64,000 nt of DNA from Vulcanimicrobiota bacterium (GCA_944322965.1 CALUQR010000002.1:124001-188000), one strand, 5' to 3'; positions 1-9,905 are shown, counted from the first letter of the stretch. The notes: generated by a model from the sequence alone, not told the origin. Translations and numbers: made by a program.

Positions 1-354
1 AGAGAGAGTATTAGCGGCTGGCATCTGGGCAATAACGATTACGCCCCCTTTACGGTCTACTTCCTGCGCCACCTCTCCTTGGCTTTCCAGTATTTCTTCT
101 ACCGCCTCTTACCCTTAGGCGGTAGGGATCGCAAGGCTAAATGTATTAAGGCCCTCTTCCGCGACGAGTCGGTCTTATTGACAAAAAGCGAGATCCACGA
201 CCTCTGTTATGAGATTAGCGTGCCTACTATCGAATCCGTCTTAGGTAAGTTGAGCGGCGAGACGGGCTTTTTAGAGAAGGTCGGCAAGGGGCGCAATACC
301 GCCTATAGGCGTCGGGCGGGAGCTATCGATCTGGTGGAAGACTTCGCCTATTAG
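1..354 (+). CDS. Fic-family protein, C-terminal fragment (5' end outside window)
   Basis: The reading frame is open from base 1 to a stop at 352-354, so this is the 3' part of a longer gene; the internal TTG at 79 is not a real start. The first residues contain a W-x-x-x-N-N-D-Y-x-P-F pattern, which matches the segment after the catalytic core in many Fic (AMPylase-like) proteins, and the last 60 residues look like the winged-helix domain that commonly closes that family. The catalytic HPFxxGNGR motif would lie upstream and cannot be seen. Fic proteins transfer AMP or other nucleotides to target proteins, and many of this architecture are of unknown target. The assignment is by recognition only. 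Confidence 0.6.
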   Translation, partial: RESISGWHLGNNDYAPFTVYFLRHLSLAFQYFFYRLLPLGGRDRKAKCIKALFRDESVLLTKSEIHDLCYEISVPTIESVLGKLSGETGFLEKVGKGRNTAYRRRAGAIDLVEDFAY

Positions 355-384
355 CTTATTTTTAAGCCTCTTAAATGATATAGA

Positions 385-434
385 AATGTTATAGCCCCGG
401 CTCCGCGCTAGCGCAGAGCCGGGGCTATAACATT
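385..434. terminator. Long perfect inverted repeat, likely bidirectional terminator
   Basis: A 19-bp perfect stem (385-403 with 416-434) encloses a GCGCTAGCGC palindrome. It lies between the convergent Fic fragment and oadB. There is no long T-run, but its position fits a transcription stop for the plus-strand gene. Confidence 0.6.
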
Positions 435-439
435 GGTAG

Positions 440-468
440 GGCGGGGCTCTTTAATAAAGAGCCCCGCC
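440..468. terminator. Second inverted repeat, likely oadGAB terminator
   Basis: A GC-rich stem, 440-452 with 456-468, sits a few bases after the oadB stop on the minus strand. Together with the hairpin at 385-434 it makes a double stop between convergent genes. Confidence 0.6.
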
Positions 469-473
469 TCCCT

Positions 474-2192
474 TTAGAAGGTTCCTCCTAAGAGGGCTAA
501 GAGGACGCCCGCCACTACCGCCGAGCCGATGACGCCGGAGACGTTAGGTCCCATAGCGTGCATCAACAAGAAGTTGCGGGGGTTAGTCTCTAAGCCGACG
601 CTATTGACGACGCGGGCCGCCATAGGCACCGCGGAGACGCCAGCCGCGCCGATGAGCGGGTTGATGGGGTCTTTAGTGAACTTGTTCATAAATTTACCCA
701 ACAAGACGCCGGAAGCGGTGCCGACACAGAAGGCGATTAAGCCCAGTAAGAGCACGCCTAAAGTCTCGGGGGTCAGGAACTTATCGGCCGCCAGCTTAGA
801 GCCCACCGCCGTGCCCAGCATGATGGTGACGATATTGCACAGGGAGTTTTGCATCGTATCGGAGAGGCGATTGACGACGCCGCACTCTCTAGCTAAGTTA
901 CCGAACATCAGGGCGCCCATTAAAGGAGCGGCCGAGGGCAAGAGCAGAGCGCAGAGCAAGATGACCATGATGGGGAAGATGATCTTCTCCGTCTTGGAGA
1001 CGGGGCGCAATTGACGCATGACGATATTGCGCTCCTCTTTGGTAGTCAGGGCCCGCATGATGGGGGGCTGGATGATGGGCACCAGGGCCATATAGGAGTA
1101 GGCGGCCACGGCGATGGAGCCTAACATATCGGGCGAGAGGTGCGAAGTTAGGAAGATAGCCGTAGGTCCATCCGCGCCTCCGATAATGCCGATACTAGCC
1201 GCATCGCGCAGATCGAAGTCGATGGCCGGGATAATATCCGATAAGACTAAGGCTCCGATGAGGGCGAAGAAGATACCAAACTGGGCGGCCGCGCCTAAGA
1301 GGGCGGTGCGCGGATTGGCGATTAAGGGCCCGAAGTCGGTCATAGCCCCTACGCCCATAAAGATGAGCAAGGGGAAGAGGCCCGTCTCAATACCGGCAAT
1401 GTAGATAGTGTGCAGGAAGCCGCCGGGCTCGGCGATCCCCGCGTTGGGGATATTGGAGAGCAGGCCGCCCATACCGATGGGCAGGAGCAGCAGGGGCTCA
1501 AAGCCCTTGACGATAGCCAAATAGATGAGGGTCAAGCTGACGACGATCATAATCAGCTGCTTGACGCCTTCCGCGGAGGTGCAGAAGACGGAGAGACCGG
1601 TAGAGCGCCAGATAGTGCCCGCCGACTCTGAGAGGGAACTCATACCCTCCTCTTGGGGAGCGGCCGGAACTTGAGCGGCTGGCTGAGGAACGGTCTCCTC
1701 AACCTCTATGACCTCTTCCACTACCGCAGGCGCCGCGCTCTGAGGGGCGGGGGCCGGAGCGGCGGCGGGCGGCGCGCTGGGAGAGTGGGCCGGAGTAGCC
1801 GCGCTCTGGGGAATGGGAGCCGCGGCAGGGGTAGAGCTAGCTGCAGGGGCGGCTACGCTCTCCGGGGCCGCAGCGGGCTGGGGAGCGGCGGCGGGGGCCG
1901 GAGCGTGAGCGGCCGGAGCCTCTTCCTGGGGTTCGCCTAGGGGAATGAGATCGCTAGGGACGGGATCCTCGGGCTCCATCTCCGTAGGGAAGGGGATAAA
2001 CCCCTCGGAGGGTTGGCTGCCATCTTGGGGATAGACGGTCACTTCCTGGGGCATCTCTTGGGGCTGGGCCTGGGTGGGGGCAGCCTCGCTAGGCGCCAGC
2101 GGGGTGGGGGTATTGGCCCAGCCGGGCTGGCCCAGCGCCAGGAAGAGGGTTAGGGCCAGCAACAGACTGAGGGCATAACTTATTCTCTTCAT
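474..2192 (-). CDS. oadB: Na+-pumping oxaloacetate decarboxylase, beta subunit, with N-terminal extension
   Basis: Integral membrane carboxyltransferase/Na+ pump subunit: it decarboxylates carboxybiotin on OadA and exports Na+. The last ~380 residues carry the family hallmarks: the [14 protein letters not shown]-like stretch, many hydrophobic helices and the GGADGPT motif with the Asp implicated in Na+ transport. The start is set at ATG 2192 (MKRISYAL), 7 bases after the oadA stop, because the longer reading frame overlaps oadA. The protein is ~572 aa against ~430 in the usual family: residues 1-25 look like a signal peptide and the next ~150 are Pro/Ala/Glu-rich low complexity. Glutaconyl-CoA or methylmalonyl-CoA decarboxylase beta subunits are homologous alternatives, but the alpha subunit makes oxaloacetate (or a related 2-oxoacid) the likely substrate. 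Confidence 0.9.
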   Translation of the reverse strand: MKRISYALSLLLALTLFLALGQPGWANTPTPLAPSEAAPTQAQPQEMPQEVTVYPQDGSQPSEGFIPFPTEMEPEDPVPSDLIPLGEPQEEAPAAHAPAPAAAPQPAAAPESVAAPAASSTPAAAPIPQSAATPAHSPSAPPAAAPAPAPQSAAPAVVEEVIEVEETVPQPAAQVPAAPQEEGMSSLSESAGTIWRSTGLSVFCTSAEGVKQLIMIVVSLTLIYLAIVKGFEPLLLLPIGMGGLLSNIPNAGIAEPGGFLHTIYIAGIETGLFPLLIFMGVGAMTDFGPLIANPRTALLGAAAQFGIFFALIGALVLSDIIPAIDFDLRDAASIGIIGGADGPTAIFLTSHLSPDMLGSIAVAAYSYMALVPIIQPPIMRALTTKEERNIVMRQLRPVSKTEKIIFPIMVILLCALLLPSAAPLMGALMFGNLARECGVVNRLSDTMQNSLCNIVTIMLGTAVGSKLAADKFLTPETLGVLLLGLIAFCVGTASGVLLGKFMNKFTKDPINPLIGAAGVSAVPMAARVVNSVGLETNPRNFLLMHAMGPNVSGVIGSAVVAGVLLALLGGTF

Positions 2193-2199
2193 GGCTAAA

Positions 2200-4113
2200 C
2201 TACTCCACATAGGCGACGACCGACTCCGCAGCGATGAGATCGCCGGGCTCAACCTTGATAGCCGAGATGGTACCAGCTCTGGGGGACTTGATCTCCATCT
2301 CCATCTTCATAGCTTCCAGAATGAGGACCGTATCCTCAGCCTGGATCTTAGTGCCCACCGGGGTCACGATGCGGATGACCGTACCGGGCAAGGGGGTGGT
2401 GATGGGCTCGCCGCCGCCAGCGGCAGGAGCGGGAGCGGGGGCCGGAGCGGGAGCGGCGGCGGGCGCCGGAGCCGGAGCTGGGGCAGCAGGAGCGGCGGCC
2501 GGAGCGGCCGGAGCGGGCGCGGGAGCGGCGCCGCTAGCCGCCTGTACGGCGTAACCGTAATCTTTGCCATTTACTAAGACGCGCCCATTATTGACGGTCA
2601 CATCGTAGTTGACGCCCTCTAAGGTAATCTGCAGGCGCTCGGGAACTTTGGCCGGGGCGGGGGCTGCGGGAGCGGGCGCCGGGGCGGGAGCTTCCTTCTT
2701 CTTCTCGTCCTCTTTGTAGCGCACCAAGACCTGGCCCTTGCCCTTCAAGAAGAAGATACCCTTCTCCGCGCAAGCCGAGACGATAAAGAGATTCTCTTCG
2801 GTAATGGGCAGGTTATTGTCCGTCAGCTTCTTCATGATCGCTTCCCGCGACTTGCTGGGATCGGCGTCGTTGATCTCTAAGACGGGGCGAGTATTGATGG
2901 GCAACTTGAGCTGCTCGGAGGCCAAGGCTTGGATCTCAGGATCGGGAGCTACGGGGGTGCGCCCGAAGTAACCGAGGACCATCTTGCCATAACCGTCGGT
3001 GATCTTCTTCCAGGGGCCGTTCTTGACGTTGCTGTAGGCCTGCTGGATGTAGAACTGGGAGACGGGGGTGACGGAGGTGCCGAAGCCGCCGCGCTTGACG
3101 CACTCGCTCATAGCGTCTACCAGTTTGGGGAAGAGGTAGAGCTCGTTATTGTCGCGCATCATCTGGGTGTTGGCCGTCAGGGCGCCGCCGGGTACCGGGC
3201 TCCAGGGGATGATGGGCAGAACGGCGGTGCTCTCCGGGGGCAGGAGGTACTTCTCTAAGCACTCTTGGGAGATGCGCTCCGCTTCGCGCACTTTGTCGAT
3301 ATCGACGTCTAAGCAATATTCGCTGTCGCGCAGGTTGTGCCACATAGTGAGGATGTCGGGCTGCGCCGTCCCTCCAGACATGGGTTGGATGGAGAGATCG
3401 ATAGCGTTAGCGCCGGCCTCAATAGCGGCCAGGTAGCCGCTGATACAACCGTCAGCGGTGCTGTGGGAGTGGAAGTCGATGTAGGCGTCGGAGCCTAAGC
3501 GGGCGCGGGCCCTCTTAATCGTCTCGTGGACGATGCGGGGCGGGGTAGTACCGCTGGCGTCCTTGTAGCAGATACTATCGAAGTGGATGCCCGCCTTTAA
3601 GATCTTCTCTAAGATTTCGGAGTAGAAATCGGGGGTGTGGGCGCCGCTCAGACCCGGAGGCAGACCCATCATGGTGATGGTAACTTGGTGCTTGAGTCCC
3701 GCTTCGACGATACACTGACCGCTATAGATGAGATTCTCGACGTCATTTAAAGCGTCGAAGTTGCGGATTGTGGTCACGCCGTGCTTTTTGAAGAGCTGGG
3801 CGTGCAATTTGATGAAGTCGCGGCACTGACTCACTAAGCCGACGACGTTGATACCGCGGGAGAGGGTCTGCAAGTTGATATCCGGGCCCATGATGGTGCG
3901 GATCTCGTCCATGGCGGTGAAGGGGTTCTCGTTGCAATAGAAGACCTTGGACTGGAAGATAGCCCCGCCTCCATGCTCAAACCACTTGATGCCGGCGTCC
4001 TTACAAGCTTCCATAGCCGGCAAGAAGTCCTTATTGAGGACTCGAGCGCCATAGCAGGACTGGAAGCCATCGCGGAAGGCGGTACACATAAAATCGATAA
4101 CTTTTTTACCCAT
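2200..4113 (-). CDS. oadA: Oxaloacetate decarboxylase / pyruvate carboxylase carboxyltransferase, alpha subunit with biotin domain
   Basis: Cytoplasmic carboxyltransferase subunit that moves CO2 from oxaloacetate to biotin. The N-terminal ~300 residues form the HMGL-like TIM barrel (start MGKKVIDF, DxFHSHST metal-site region, [10 protein letters not shown]). A conserved carboxylase domain follows to ~residue 465, then two Pro/Ala-rich linkers, and a C-terminal biotinyl domain with the acceptor lysine in EAMKMEME. Length (637 aa) fits the family. A good ribosome site (GGAG) precedes ATG 4113. It is the middle gene of oadG-oadA-oadB. The barrel start differs from classic OadA, so relatives such as the PycB/5S-type carboxyltransferase are close homologues; co-occurrence with OadB and OadG argues for the Na+ pump. 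Confidence 0.9.
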   Translation of the reverse strand: MGKKVIDFMCTAFRDGFQSCYGARVLNKDFLPAMEACKDAGIKWFEHGGGAIFQSKVFYCNENPFTAMDEIRTIMGPDINLQTLSRGINVVGLVSQCRDFIKLHAQLFKKHGVTTIRNFDALNDVENLIYSGQCIVEAGLKHQVTITMMGLPPGLSGAHTPDFYSEILEKILKAGIHFDSICYKDASGTTPPRIVHETIKRARARLGSDAYIDFHSHSTADGCISGYLAAIEAGANAIDLSIQPMSGGTAQPDILTMWHNLRDSEYCLDVDIDKVREAERISQECLEKYLLPPESTAVLPIIPWSPVPGGALTANTQMMRDNNELYLFPKLVDAMSECVKRGGFGTSVTPVSQFYIQQAYSNVKNGPWKKITDGYGKMVLGYFGRTPVAPDPEIQALASEQLKLPINTRPVLEINDADPSKSREAIMKKLTDNNLPITEENLFIVSACAEKGIFFLKGKGQVLVRYKEDEKKKEAPAPAPAPAAPAPAKVPERLQITLEGVNYDVTVNNGRVLVNGKDYGYAVQAASGAAPAPAPAAPAAAPAAPAPAPAPAAAPAPAPAPAPAAGGGEPITTPLPGTVIRIVTPVGTKIQAEDTVLILEAMKMEMEIKSPRAGTISAIKVEPGDLIAAESVVAYVE

Positions 4114-4161
4114 GTCTACTCCTTGGGAAACTTGATAGCTAGTGGAGGTGGAAGGCCTCTA

Positions 4162-4458
4162 CTACTTTAGGGGAAGGCCAAACTCACGCTGAGCGACGGC
4201 GATAACTGCGGCTAGTTGCTCTTGGGGGAGAGCTGCGGGGGCCGGAGCGGCTGCCGGAGCCGCAGGAGCGGGTTGAGTGGCTGAGGGAAGGGCAACTTTT
4301 TCCTTTTTAGTGGGCGGCGGAGTGCTGCTTTTGAGGGCCTCCAACCGACTGATCAACTTTCCAGTGCGGTGGGTAGCGACGACCAAGAGGATCAGGAATA
4401 AAAAGGTCACCGTCATGCCCACGACGGTGATGATTAGACCTTGAATGATCATAGGCAC
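4162..4458 (-). CDS. oadG: Oxaloacetate decarboxylase, gamma subunit
   Basis: Small single-pass membrane protein that in the family anchors and assembles the alpha and beta subunits. Residues ~4-28 form one hydrophobic helix (IIQGLIITVVGMTVTFLFL), the classic OadG N-terminus, followed by a basic stretch and a Pro/Ala-rich tail. The start may be GTG 4458 or ATG 4452; neither has a strong ribosome site. It is the first gene of the minus-strand oadGAB operon, divergent from birA. Confidence 0.85.
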   Translation of the reverse strand: MPMIIQGLIITVVGMTVTFLFLILLVVATHRTGKLISRLEALKSSTPPPTKKEKVALPSATQPAPAAPAAAPAPAALPQEQLAAVIAVAQREFGLPLK

Positions 4459-4588
4459 ACAGAACCGGATGGAAAAAGATCCCCCGGCTTCCTTTCTTGG
4501 GACGTTCTGGCCAGGGGCTTCGAATGGAGGGAATTAAATCCTTCTATAACAAAAGGGGCTCTAAAAGCCCGTCTAGAGGTACTTTTTT

Positions 4589-5434
4589 ATGGCCGCCATC
4601 TCCTTGCAAATTGAGACTTTAGAGCTCCTGCCCTCTACTAATACCTATCTCAAAGAGCGCGCCCAGAGGGGGGAGCTGTCGCCGGGTTGGGTAGCGCGGG
4701 CCCTACGGCAGACCCAGGGGCGGGGGCGGGGGGAGCGGGTCTGGGAGAGCGCTAAAGAGGAGAGTCTGACCGTCAGTTATTGGCTAGATCTGGCCGCCCA
4801 CCATTTAGAGCTGCCCCAAACGCAGCGCCTCCCCCTCCTAGTGGGCTTAGCCCTCTGGCGGGTAGCGGCCCGGCGCCTAGAGAGGCTGGGGCTAGAGGCT
4901 AGGCGAGATGAATTGGGGCTCAAGTGGCCTAACGATCTCTGGCTGGGGGAGGGCAAGTTGGCGGGCATCCTCTGTGAACTGGTGCGCCAACCCCAGGGCC
5001 AGTGGGGGGTAGTAGCGGGGGTGGGCTTAAACTTAGGGGGCCAGCCTAAAGACTTAGGGCGCGGGCGGCATAAGGCTACTTGGGAGGCCCATTGGGGGGA
5101 TAAGTGGCTCCCAGAGGAGGCGCTCGTCTCTTTAGGGGAGGAACTCTATAGGCTCTTAGAGCGTTTAGCTGAGGGCGAGTGGTCTCTCTTAGCTAAGGAA
5201 TGGTACTCCCACTCCCTGCATCGGGAGCGCTGGGTCCATCTGCATACCGCCCCCTGGGTCAAAGAGGGGGGCTCCACCTTAAGTTGGGGGGATAGAGAAG
5301 AGTTAGTAGGGGCGGGGGGCGCCTCTGGGCCCGTGGGCCTTTGCCGAGGGCTAGGGGAGTGGGGCGAGCTCTTATTGGAAGGGGAGGGGGGCGAGATTGA
5401 GGCCTACACTTTGGGCGACCTCTACTTAAAGTAG
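4589..5434 (+). CDS. birA: Biotin--[carboxyl-carrier protein] ligase, without DNA-binding domain
   Basis: Activates biotin as biotinyl-AMP and attaches it to the lysine of biotin domains. Visible motifs are the QTQGRGRGERVW adenylate loop (GRGRxxRxW) and KWPNDLWLGEGKLAGIL, with the catalytic lysine, around residues 115-130, then VGVGLNLGG. At 281 aa it starts directly with the catalytic domain and lacks the N-terminal winged helix of repressor-type BirA, so it should be an enzyme only. It is transcribed divergently from oadGAB, whose OadA is an obvious substrate. The C-terminal 60 residues are Gly-rich and match the small SH3-like cap only loosely. Confidence 0.9.
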   Translation: MAAISLQIETLELLPSTNTYLKERAQRGELSPGWVARALRQTQGRGRGERVWESAKEESLTVSYWLDLAAHHLELPQTQRLPLLVGLALWRVAARRLERLGLEARRDELGLKWPNDLWLGEGKLAGILCELVRQPQGQWGVVAGVGLNLGGQPKDLGRGRHKATWEAHWGDKWLPEEALVSLGEELYRLLERLAEGEWSLLAKEWYSHSLHRERWVHLHTAPWVKEGGSTLSWGDREELVGAGGASGPVGLCRGLGEWGELLLEGEGGEIEAYTLGDLYLK

Positions 5435-5522
5435 CTGGGGCTCTTGAGAGGTAAGGCAGGAAATTGGGGGAGGAGACAAAGTAGGGGGAGATCTAGACCT
5501 TATACAGAGCGGAGGAGGGAGC

Positions 5523-6431
5523 GTGTCCCGCGATAATGAGCGCTTATCTATACAGGAAGTAGCCGAACTGACGGGGATCTCCCTGCCTACTATTTACCGC
5601 CGTTTGCGCCAGGGCGAGATCCGGGGGGTAGTCTGCATAGACGCTAATGGCAAACATTTAGAGATCTATAAGCGCGATCTCCCCAAATTGGTCCTTAAAA
5701 AGAGGCGCTCTACTTCCCAATCCTTAGAAGTGGGGGGATTAGCGGCTGAAGTGGAGACTGAGTCCCCTAGAATTGAGCGAGTTCCTGAAATGCCTCCCTC
5801 CTTAGAGCGGGCTGCGCTTACGGTAGAGTTAGAAGCCCCAGAAAAAGATAGCTGGAAGGTTAGGGCGCGCCAATTAGAGCAAGACTTAGAGATAGCCAAA
5901 GACGAGGCCGCCTACTGGCGCGGGCGTTGGGAAGAGGTCAGCGCCAATTATGAGACCTTGCGCCAGATCTTAGTCGATAAGAATGCTGAAGATCAGGAGG
6001 AGATCTGGAGTCTGCGCTCCCAGGTAGCCGACTTGCAAGAGCGCTTAGAGAGCCCCTCCCCAGAGGTCGAGCCCTCTATAGTAGAGGATGATTCCTTAGC
6101 AAGTGAGGCGCCGGCGTTAGAGGCAGAACCTTTAGAATCTGTACCTTCCCCGCCAGTAGAGGCGCCCTCGGTAGAGGAAAGTCTCTTAGAGTTAACTCCG
6201 GTCGAGGAAGGGCCCTCAGAGCCTTTACCCTCTTATCCTACGCGCGAATTAGTAGTAGAGAGCCTAGAGAGCGCCCCGGCCCCCTCTTACTTTATCCACT
6301 CCTTAGAGGAAGAGCCTACGCGCTATCCAGAGCCCGTCTTTGGGGATCCGCCCTCCCAAGCGGAGTCTAATCCGGCCCCCAAAAAGTGGACCCATCTCCC
6401 CCGGCGCAAGCGCAAGCGGGGGCGGCGCTAA
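5523..6431 (+). CDS. Helix-turn-helix protein with coiled coil and acidic disordered region
   Basis: Residues 7-50 form an excisionase/MerR-like HTH (EVAELTGISLPTIYRRLRQG), the type used to bind DNA in small regulators. Residues ~110-190 are predicted coiled coil by heptad pattern. Residues 190-280 are Pro/Glu/Ser-rich and acidic. The tail is very basic (RRKRKRGRR) and may touch nucleic acid. The start is GTG 5523, chosen for the GGAGGAGGGA ribosome site just upstream. The gene follows birA by ~90 bases and may be co-transcribed. I do not recognise a named family beyond the HTH. Confidence 0.7.
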   Translation: MSRDNERLSIQEVAELTGISLPTIYRRLRQGEIRGVVCIDANGKHLEIYKRDLPKLVLKKRRSTSQSLEVGGLAAEVETESPRIERVPEMPPSLERAALTVELEAPEKDSWKVRARQLEQDLEIAKDEAAYWRGRWEEVSANYETLRQILVDKNAEDQEEIWSLRSQVADLQERLESPSPEVEPSIVEDDSLASEAPALEAEPLESVPSPPVEAPSVEESLLELTPVEEGPSEPLPSYPTRELVVESLESAPAPSYFIHSLEEEPTRYPEPVFGDPPSQAESNPAPKKWTHLPRRKRKRGRR

Positions 6432-6473
6432 ATGTTAAAGGGAGGGCCTAAAGTCCTTAAGGGGGCGGGAGGT

Positions 6474-8222
6474 CTATTGAGGTTGGCGCAGGTGGTCTAA
6501 GCTCAGGTGGAGGTATTTCTCTAAGAGCGGCTTTTCCGTCTCCAGGGCGTTGGGGAGCATAGACTCTAAGGTGTGGGCCGCCTGTTGGAAGAGGCCCTTT
6601 TCGAAGTAGCCCAGGCCAATATTGAGTTGGGCCTCCCTATTTTGGGGATGCTGGGAGAGGACTTCGCCCCAACATTCCATGGCCTGGTCCAACTTATTCT
6701 GGCGGGCCAGGGCGATACCCATATTGAGGCGCGCGCACTCGTCTTTGGGATCTAATTGCAGAGCAGCGCGGAAGGAGGCCAGGGCGTTATTGAGCTGGCC
6801 TAAGCTAGTGTAGACTAAGCCCTTATTATTGTAGGTAAACTTATCTTGGGGGCGCAGGTCGAGGGCCTGGTCGAGCGCCATAATGGCGGGGGCCAATTGG
6901 CCGTCGGCTAAGTAGGCTAAGCCCAAACCGTTGTAAGTGTCGGCGTCTTGGGGCTCTAACTCTAAGGTCTTAGTGAAGGCTTCGATAGCTGCGCTCAATT
7001 CGCCCCGCTGGACGCAGCACTGGCCCAGATTGCGCCAGGCGTAGGAGTTGCGCGGATTGACTTGCAGGGCGGCCCGGTAATGTTCGATAGCCCCCTCTAA
7101 GTCTTGGCGGTAGGTGAGGGCGAAGGCCAGATTGGTGTGGGCCAGCTCGTCTTGGGGCTTTAAGTTGAGGACGCACTTTAAGGTAGAGATGGCCTCCTCT
7201 AACTGGCCCTGGCGCAGGAGGCAGAGCCCTAAATTATTGAGAGTATTCGTATTTTGGGGGTCGGCTACGTGGGCTTGGCGCAACTCTTGGGCCGCCTCTT
7301 CCAATTGGCCCAGAGCTAAGTAGGCGCGCCCTAAGTTGGCGTGGAGGTAAGGGTCCTGGGGGGTTAAGGTCAGGGCCTTTTGGTAATTTTGGACGGCCTC
7401 GGGCCAGCGCTGCAATTGGGCTAAGGTGCGCCCCAAATCGTGGTAGGCCTTGGCATTTTGGGGATGGTAGGCGATTACTTGCTGGAAATAGTAGAGGGCT
7501 TGGGAGAGCTGGTTCTCTTTGACCATCAAGCGTCCCAGAGCGTTGAGGGCGAAGGCCTGCTGGGGATCGGATTGGAGGACCTTGTGAAACTCCTCCACGG
7601 CCTCCGTATAGCGGCCGGTGCGCTCATAGAGGCGTCCCAAGTTGCTCAAAGTGTAAGTATCTTGGGGATCTAAGTCGACCGCCACTTTAAATTCGCGTTC
7701 AGCCGCTTCGAAATGGCCGGAGCGCATCAATAAGAGGCCCAAATTGTTGTGGGCGTACTTATTCTTAGGATCGAGCTCGATAGCCTTTTGGTAGGCCTCT
7801 TGGGCTTCCGCTAAGCGGTTAGTAGAGGCGTAGAGGATCCCTAAATTGTAGTAGGCCTGGGCGAAGTCAGGTTTGAGTTCTAAGGCCTTCTGCCAGGCTT
7901 CGATCGCCTTGTGGAAGTTATTGAGGCGGGAGTGGAGGAGTCCGATATTATTGTAAGCTTGGTAATCCTGGGGATTTTGGCTTACTAAGCGCTCATACTC
8001 TTTGAGGGCCTTCTTATTGCGCCCCAGATCGAGGTAGAGGGCCCCCAAATAGTTGTGTAAGGTAGGATCGTCGGGCGTCAGACTTTGAGCTCTCTCCCAG
8101 TAGAGGAGGGCCTCTTCCAGCTGACCCTGCTCATAGAGGGCGGCGCCCAACTTCTGCAGCAGCTCCCCATCTTGGGGGCGCTCTTGGAGTTGGTCTTTTA
8201 AGCTGGCGATCTGTGCGTCCAC
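6474..8222 (-). CDS. Tetratricopeptide repeat protein, about 16 TPR units
   Basis: Almost the whole 582 residues are 34-residue TPR units (repeated patterns such as AYYNLGILY, ALNALGRL, AWRNLGQC with Pro at unit ends). TPR arrays are protein-protein interaction scaffolds. There is no signal peptide, catalytic domain or membrane segment, so it is probably cytoplasmic. The start is GTG 8222 with AGGA six bases upstream. The AMIN gene lies 21 bases upstream on the same strand, so the two are likely co-transcribed and may act in the same envelope/pilus process (inference). The partner is unknown. Confidence 0.85.
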   Translation of the reverse strand: MDAQIASLKDQLQERPQDGELLQKLGAALYEQGQLEEALLYWERAQSLTPDDPTLHNYLGALYLDLGRNKKALKEYERLVSQNPQDYQAYNNIGLLHSRLNNFHKAIEAWQKALELKPDFAQAYYNLGILYASTNRLAEAQEAYQKAIELDPKNKYAHNNLGLLLMRSGHFEAAEREFKVAVDLDPQDTYTLSNLGRLYERTGRYTEAVEEFHKVLQSDPQQAFALNALGRLMVKENQLSQALYYFQQVIAYHPQNAKAYHDLGRTLAQLQRWPEAVQNYQKALTLTPQDPYLHANLGRAYLALGQLEEAAQELRQAHVADPQNTNTLNNLGLCLLRQGQLEEAISTLKCVLNLKPQDELAHTNLAFALTYRQDLEGAIEHYRAALQVNPRNSYAWRNLGQCCVQRGELSAAIEAFTKTLELEPQDADTYNGLGLAYLADGQLAPAIMALDQALDLRPQDKFTYNNKGLVYTSLGQLNNALASFRAALQLDPKDECARLNMGIALARQNKLDQAMECWGEVLSQHPQNREAQLNIGLGYFEKGLFQQAAHTLESMLPNALETEKPLLEKYLHLSLDHLRQPQ

Positions 8223-8243
8223 GGCGTTCCTACCTTTCCTAAC

Positions 8244-9905
8244 TTAATGGCTCTCGAAGTTGGAGATCAACTTCAAGATATTGCTGACCTTCTCCACATC
8301 TTCCGCCCCGCCGCGCACGAAGATCACGTTGAGCATGGGATCGGTGGTGAAGGTGACCTGGGGATAGAGCTTCTGCAAGCCCTCTACGACCGTACTGGCG
8401 TTGCGCTCTTTGATGGGAAAGTAGGCCAAGACCTCATCCATCGAACCGCGCTCCGGGGCTGTTGTAGCGGTCGCTGGCGCCGCTTCAGGGGCGGGAGCTA
8501 CTTCGGGCGCTGGGGCCGGTGCTGGGGCAGGCGCGGGAGCCGGAGCTGGGGCAGGCGCGGGAGCCGGAGCTGAGGCCGGAGCAGGCGCGGGCGCTGGGGC
8601 TGGCGCAGGTTTAGGGGCCGGAGCCGGTTGGGGCGCGGCAGCGGGCTGAGACTCTTGAGCCGGGGCGGACTGGGCCTTGGGGGCTGTCTCCGCTTTGGGG
8701 GCCGCTTCAGCCTTGGGGGCGGGTTTGGCCTTAGGAGCCGCTTCGGCCTTGGGGGTCGCTTCAGCCTTAGGGGCGGGTTTAGCCTTAGGGGCGGCCGGGC
8801 GCTTTACCGTGCTCGTAGTGGGGCGAGCGTCTTGGGAGTAGTTATAAGAGATACCGTAGAGGGCGCCCCCTTGGGGATCGACATCCTGGATAAAGTAGGG
8901 GGGATTGAGGACCCCGATCTCTACTAAAACCTTATTGTCGCCCACTTGGCTGGCGCTAGCCTGGGTAATTTGGCCCTTATTGAAGATCTTCTTCTGGTCG
9001 GGACCTACTAAGACGGCGGGACAGAGCTCGATACTCATCTTAGAGTTGCTGCCCTGCGCTTTGCGTACTACGTGGCGCAAGTTGCCCTTGTAGACAAAGC
9101 CTACGCGCAATTCATCCGTTTTGGGATTAAAGATAACCTTCACTTTGACGGGCGGATCTTGGGGGGTGAGCTGAGGGGGAGCGGGCTTTTGGGGCTCTTC
9201 CTTTTTAGGCTGAGTAGCCTTAGGGGTAGCTTTGGGAGCCGGAGCGGCAGCCTTAGGAGCTTCTTTTTTAGCTACGCTCTCTTTTTTAGGCTCTTCCTTA
9301 ACTTTGGGCGCGGGAGCCTTACTCTCTTTAGGTTCGGCCTTAGCCTTAGGCGCGGGAGGCTTAGCTTCTTTGGCTTCTTCTTTTACCTTAGGGGCGGGCG
9401 CTTTGATCTTAGCGGGTTCTTCCTTTTGGGGCTGAGTAGCCTTAGCCTCTGGGGGTTGTTCCTCTTTAGGCTCTGCCGCTTTGGGGGCGGGCAGGTTGAG
9501 GGAGAGGACGTACTTGCGCCCTTGGACCTCTTTGACGGGCTTTAAGGCGAAGCTCTTGAGCTTAGGATCGACTTGGGCCCGGAGGTTAATGACTACGGTG
9601 TCGGCGTCTACTTGGCTAATGAGGGCCTCGCGCACGTTCGTTCCGGAGAGGGGGATAAGTTGGGTCCCGCCCTTCAGAGTAGCCCCTTTGAGGGTGATGC
9701 GCGCCGCTCCGGGATGGTACTCCTCTTGGAAGGTGGGCGTCGTCGCTTGAGCCCAGGTGATAGTGAGTTCCAGGATCCCCTGGCTCGTCTGGGCTTCGAT
9801 GCGCACCGGGGTGAGGGGCGCCGCTTGTGCCGCCAGGCCGGGCAGGAAGAGGAACCCCGCATAGAGCAGGGCCCAGAGCCAGCTGGCCAACCGTATCGAT
9901 CTCAT
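8244..9905 (-). CDS. AMIN-domain protein with C-terminal secretin N-domain
   Basis: Secreted or periplasmic protein of 553 aa. Residues 1-28 are a signal peptide ending in AQA. Residues ~32-140 match the AMIN fold (peptidoglycan/envelope-targeting beta domain seen in PilQ and AmiC), and a second beta-rich AMIN-like region is at ~250-360. Between and after lie long Lys/Pro/Ala repeats (PKAEAAPKAKPAPK-like) that probably span the periplasm. The last ~65 residues resemble a secretin N1-type domain (hydrophobic strand-helix pattern ending NVIFVRGG). The secretin channel itself is absent, so this is not a full PilQ. It could be a pilus or type II secretion accessory factor working with the prepilins near 63 kb, but that link is inference. 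Confidence 0.7.
   Translation of the reverse strand: MRSIRLASWLWALLYAGFLFLPGLAAQAAPLTPVRIEAQTSQGILELTITWAQATTPTFQEEYHPGAARITLKGATLKGGTQLIPLSGTNVREALISQVDADTVVINLRAQVDPKLKSFALKPVKEVQGRKYVLSLNLPAPKAAEPKEEQPPEAKATQPQKEEPAKIKAPAPKVKEEAKEAKPPAPKAKAEPKESKAPAPKVKEEPKKESVAKKEAPKAAAPAPKATPKATQPKKEEPQKPAPPQLTPQDPPVKVKVIFNPKTDELRVGFVYKGNLRHVVRKAQGSNSKMSIELCPAVLVGPDQKKIFNKGQITQASASQVGDNKVLVEIGVLNPPYFIQDVDPQGGALYGISYNYSQDARPTTSTVKRPAAPKAKPAPKAEATPKAEAAPKAKPAPKAEAAPKAETAPKAQSAPAQESQPAAAPQPAPAPKPAPAPAPAPAPASAPAPAPAPAPAPAPAPAPAPAPEVAPAPEAAPATATTAPERGSMDEVLAYFPIKERNASTVVEGLQKLYPQVTFTTDPMLNVIFVRGGAEDVEKVSNILKLISNFESH

Noticed and set aside
2400-2700. Repetitive GC-rich plus-strand frames
   Set aside because: Shadows of the Ala/Pro linkers of OadA on the other strand.
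8460-8780. Short tandem repeats resembling a CRISPR or VNTR array
   Set aside because: They encode Pro/Ala/Lys-rich linkers in frame (AMIN gene); no equal-length repeats and spacers.
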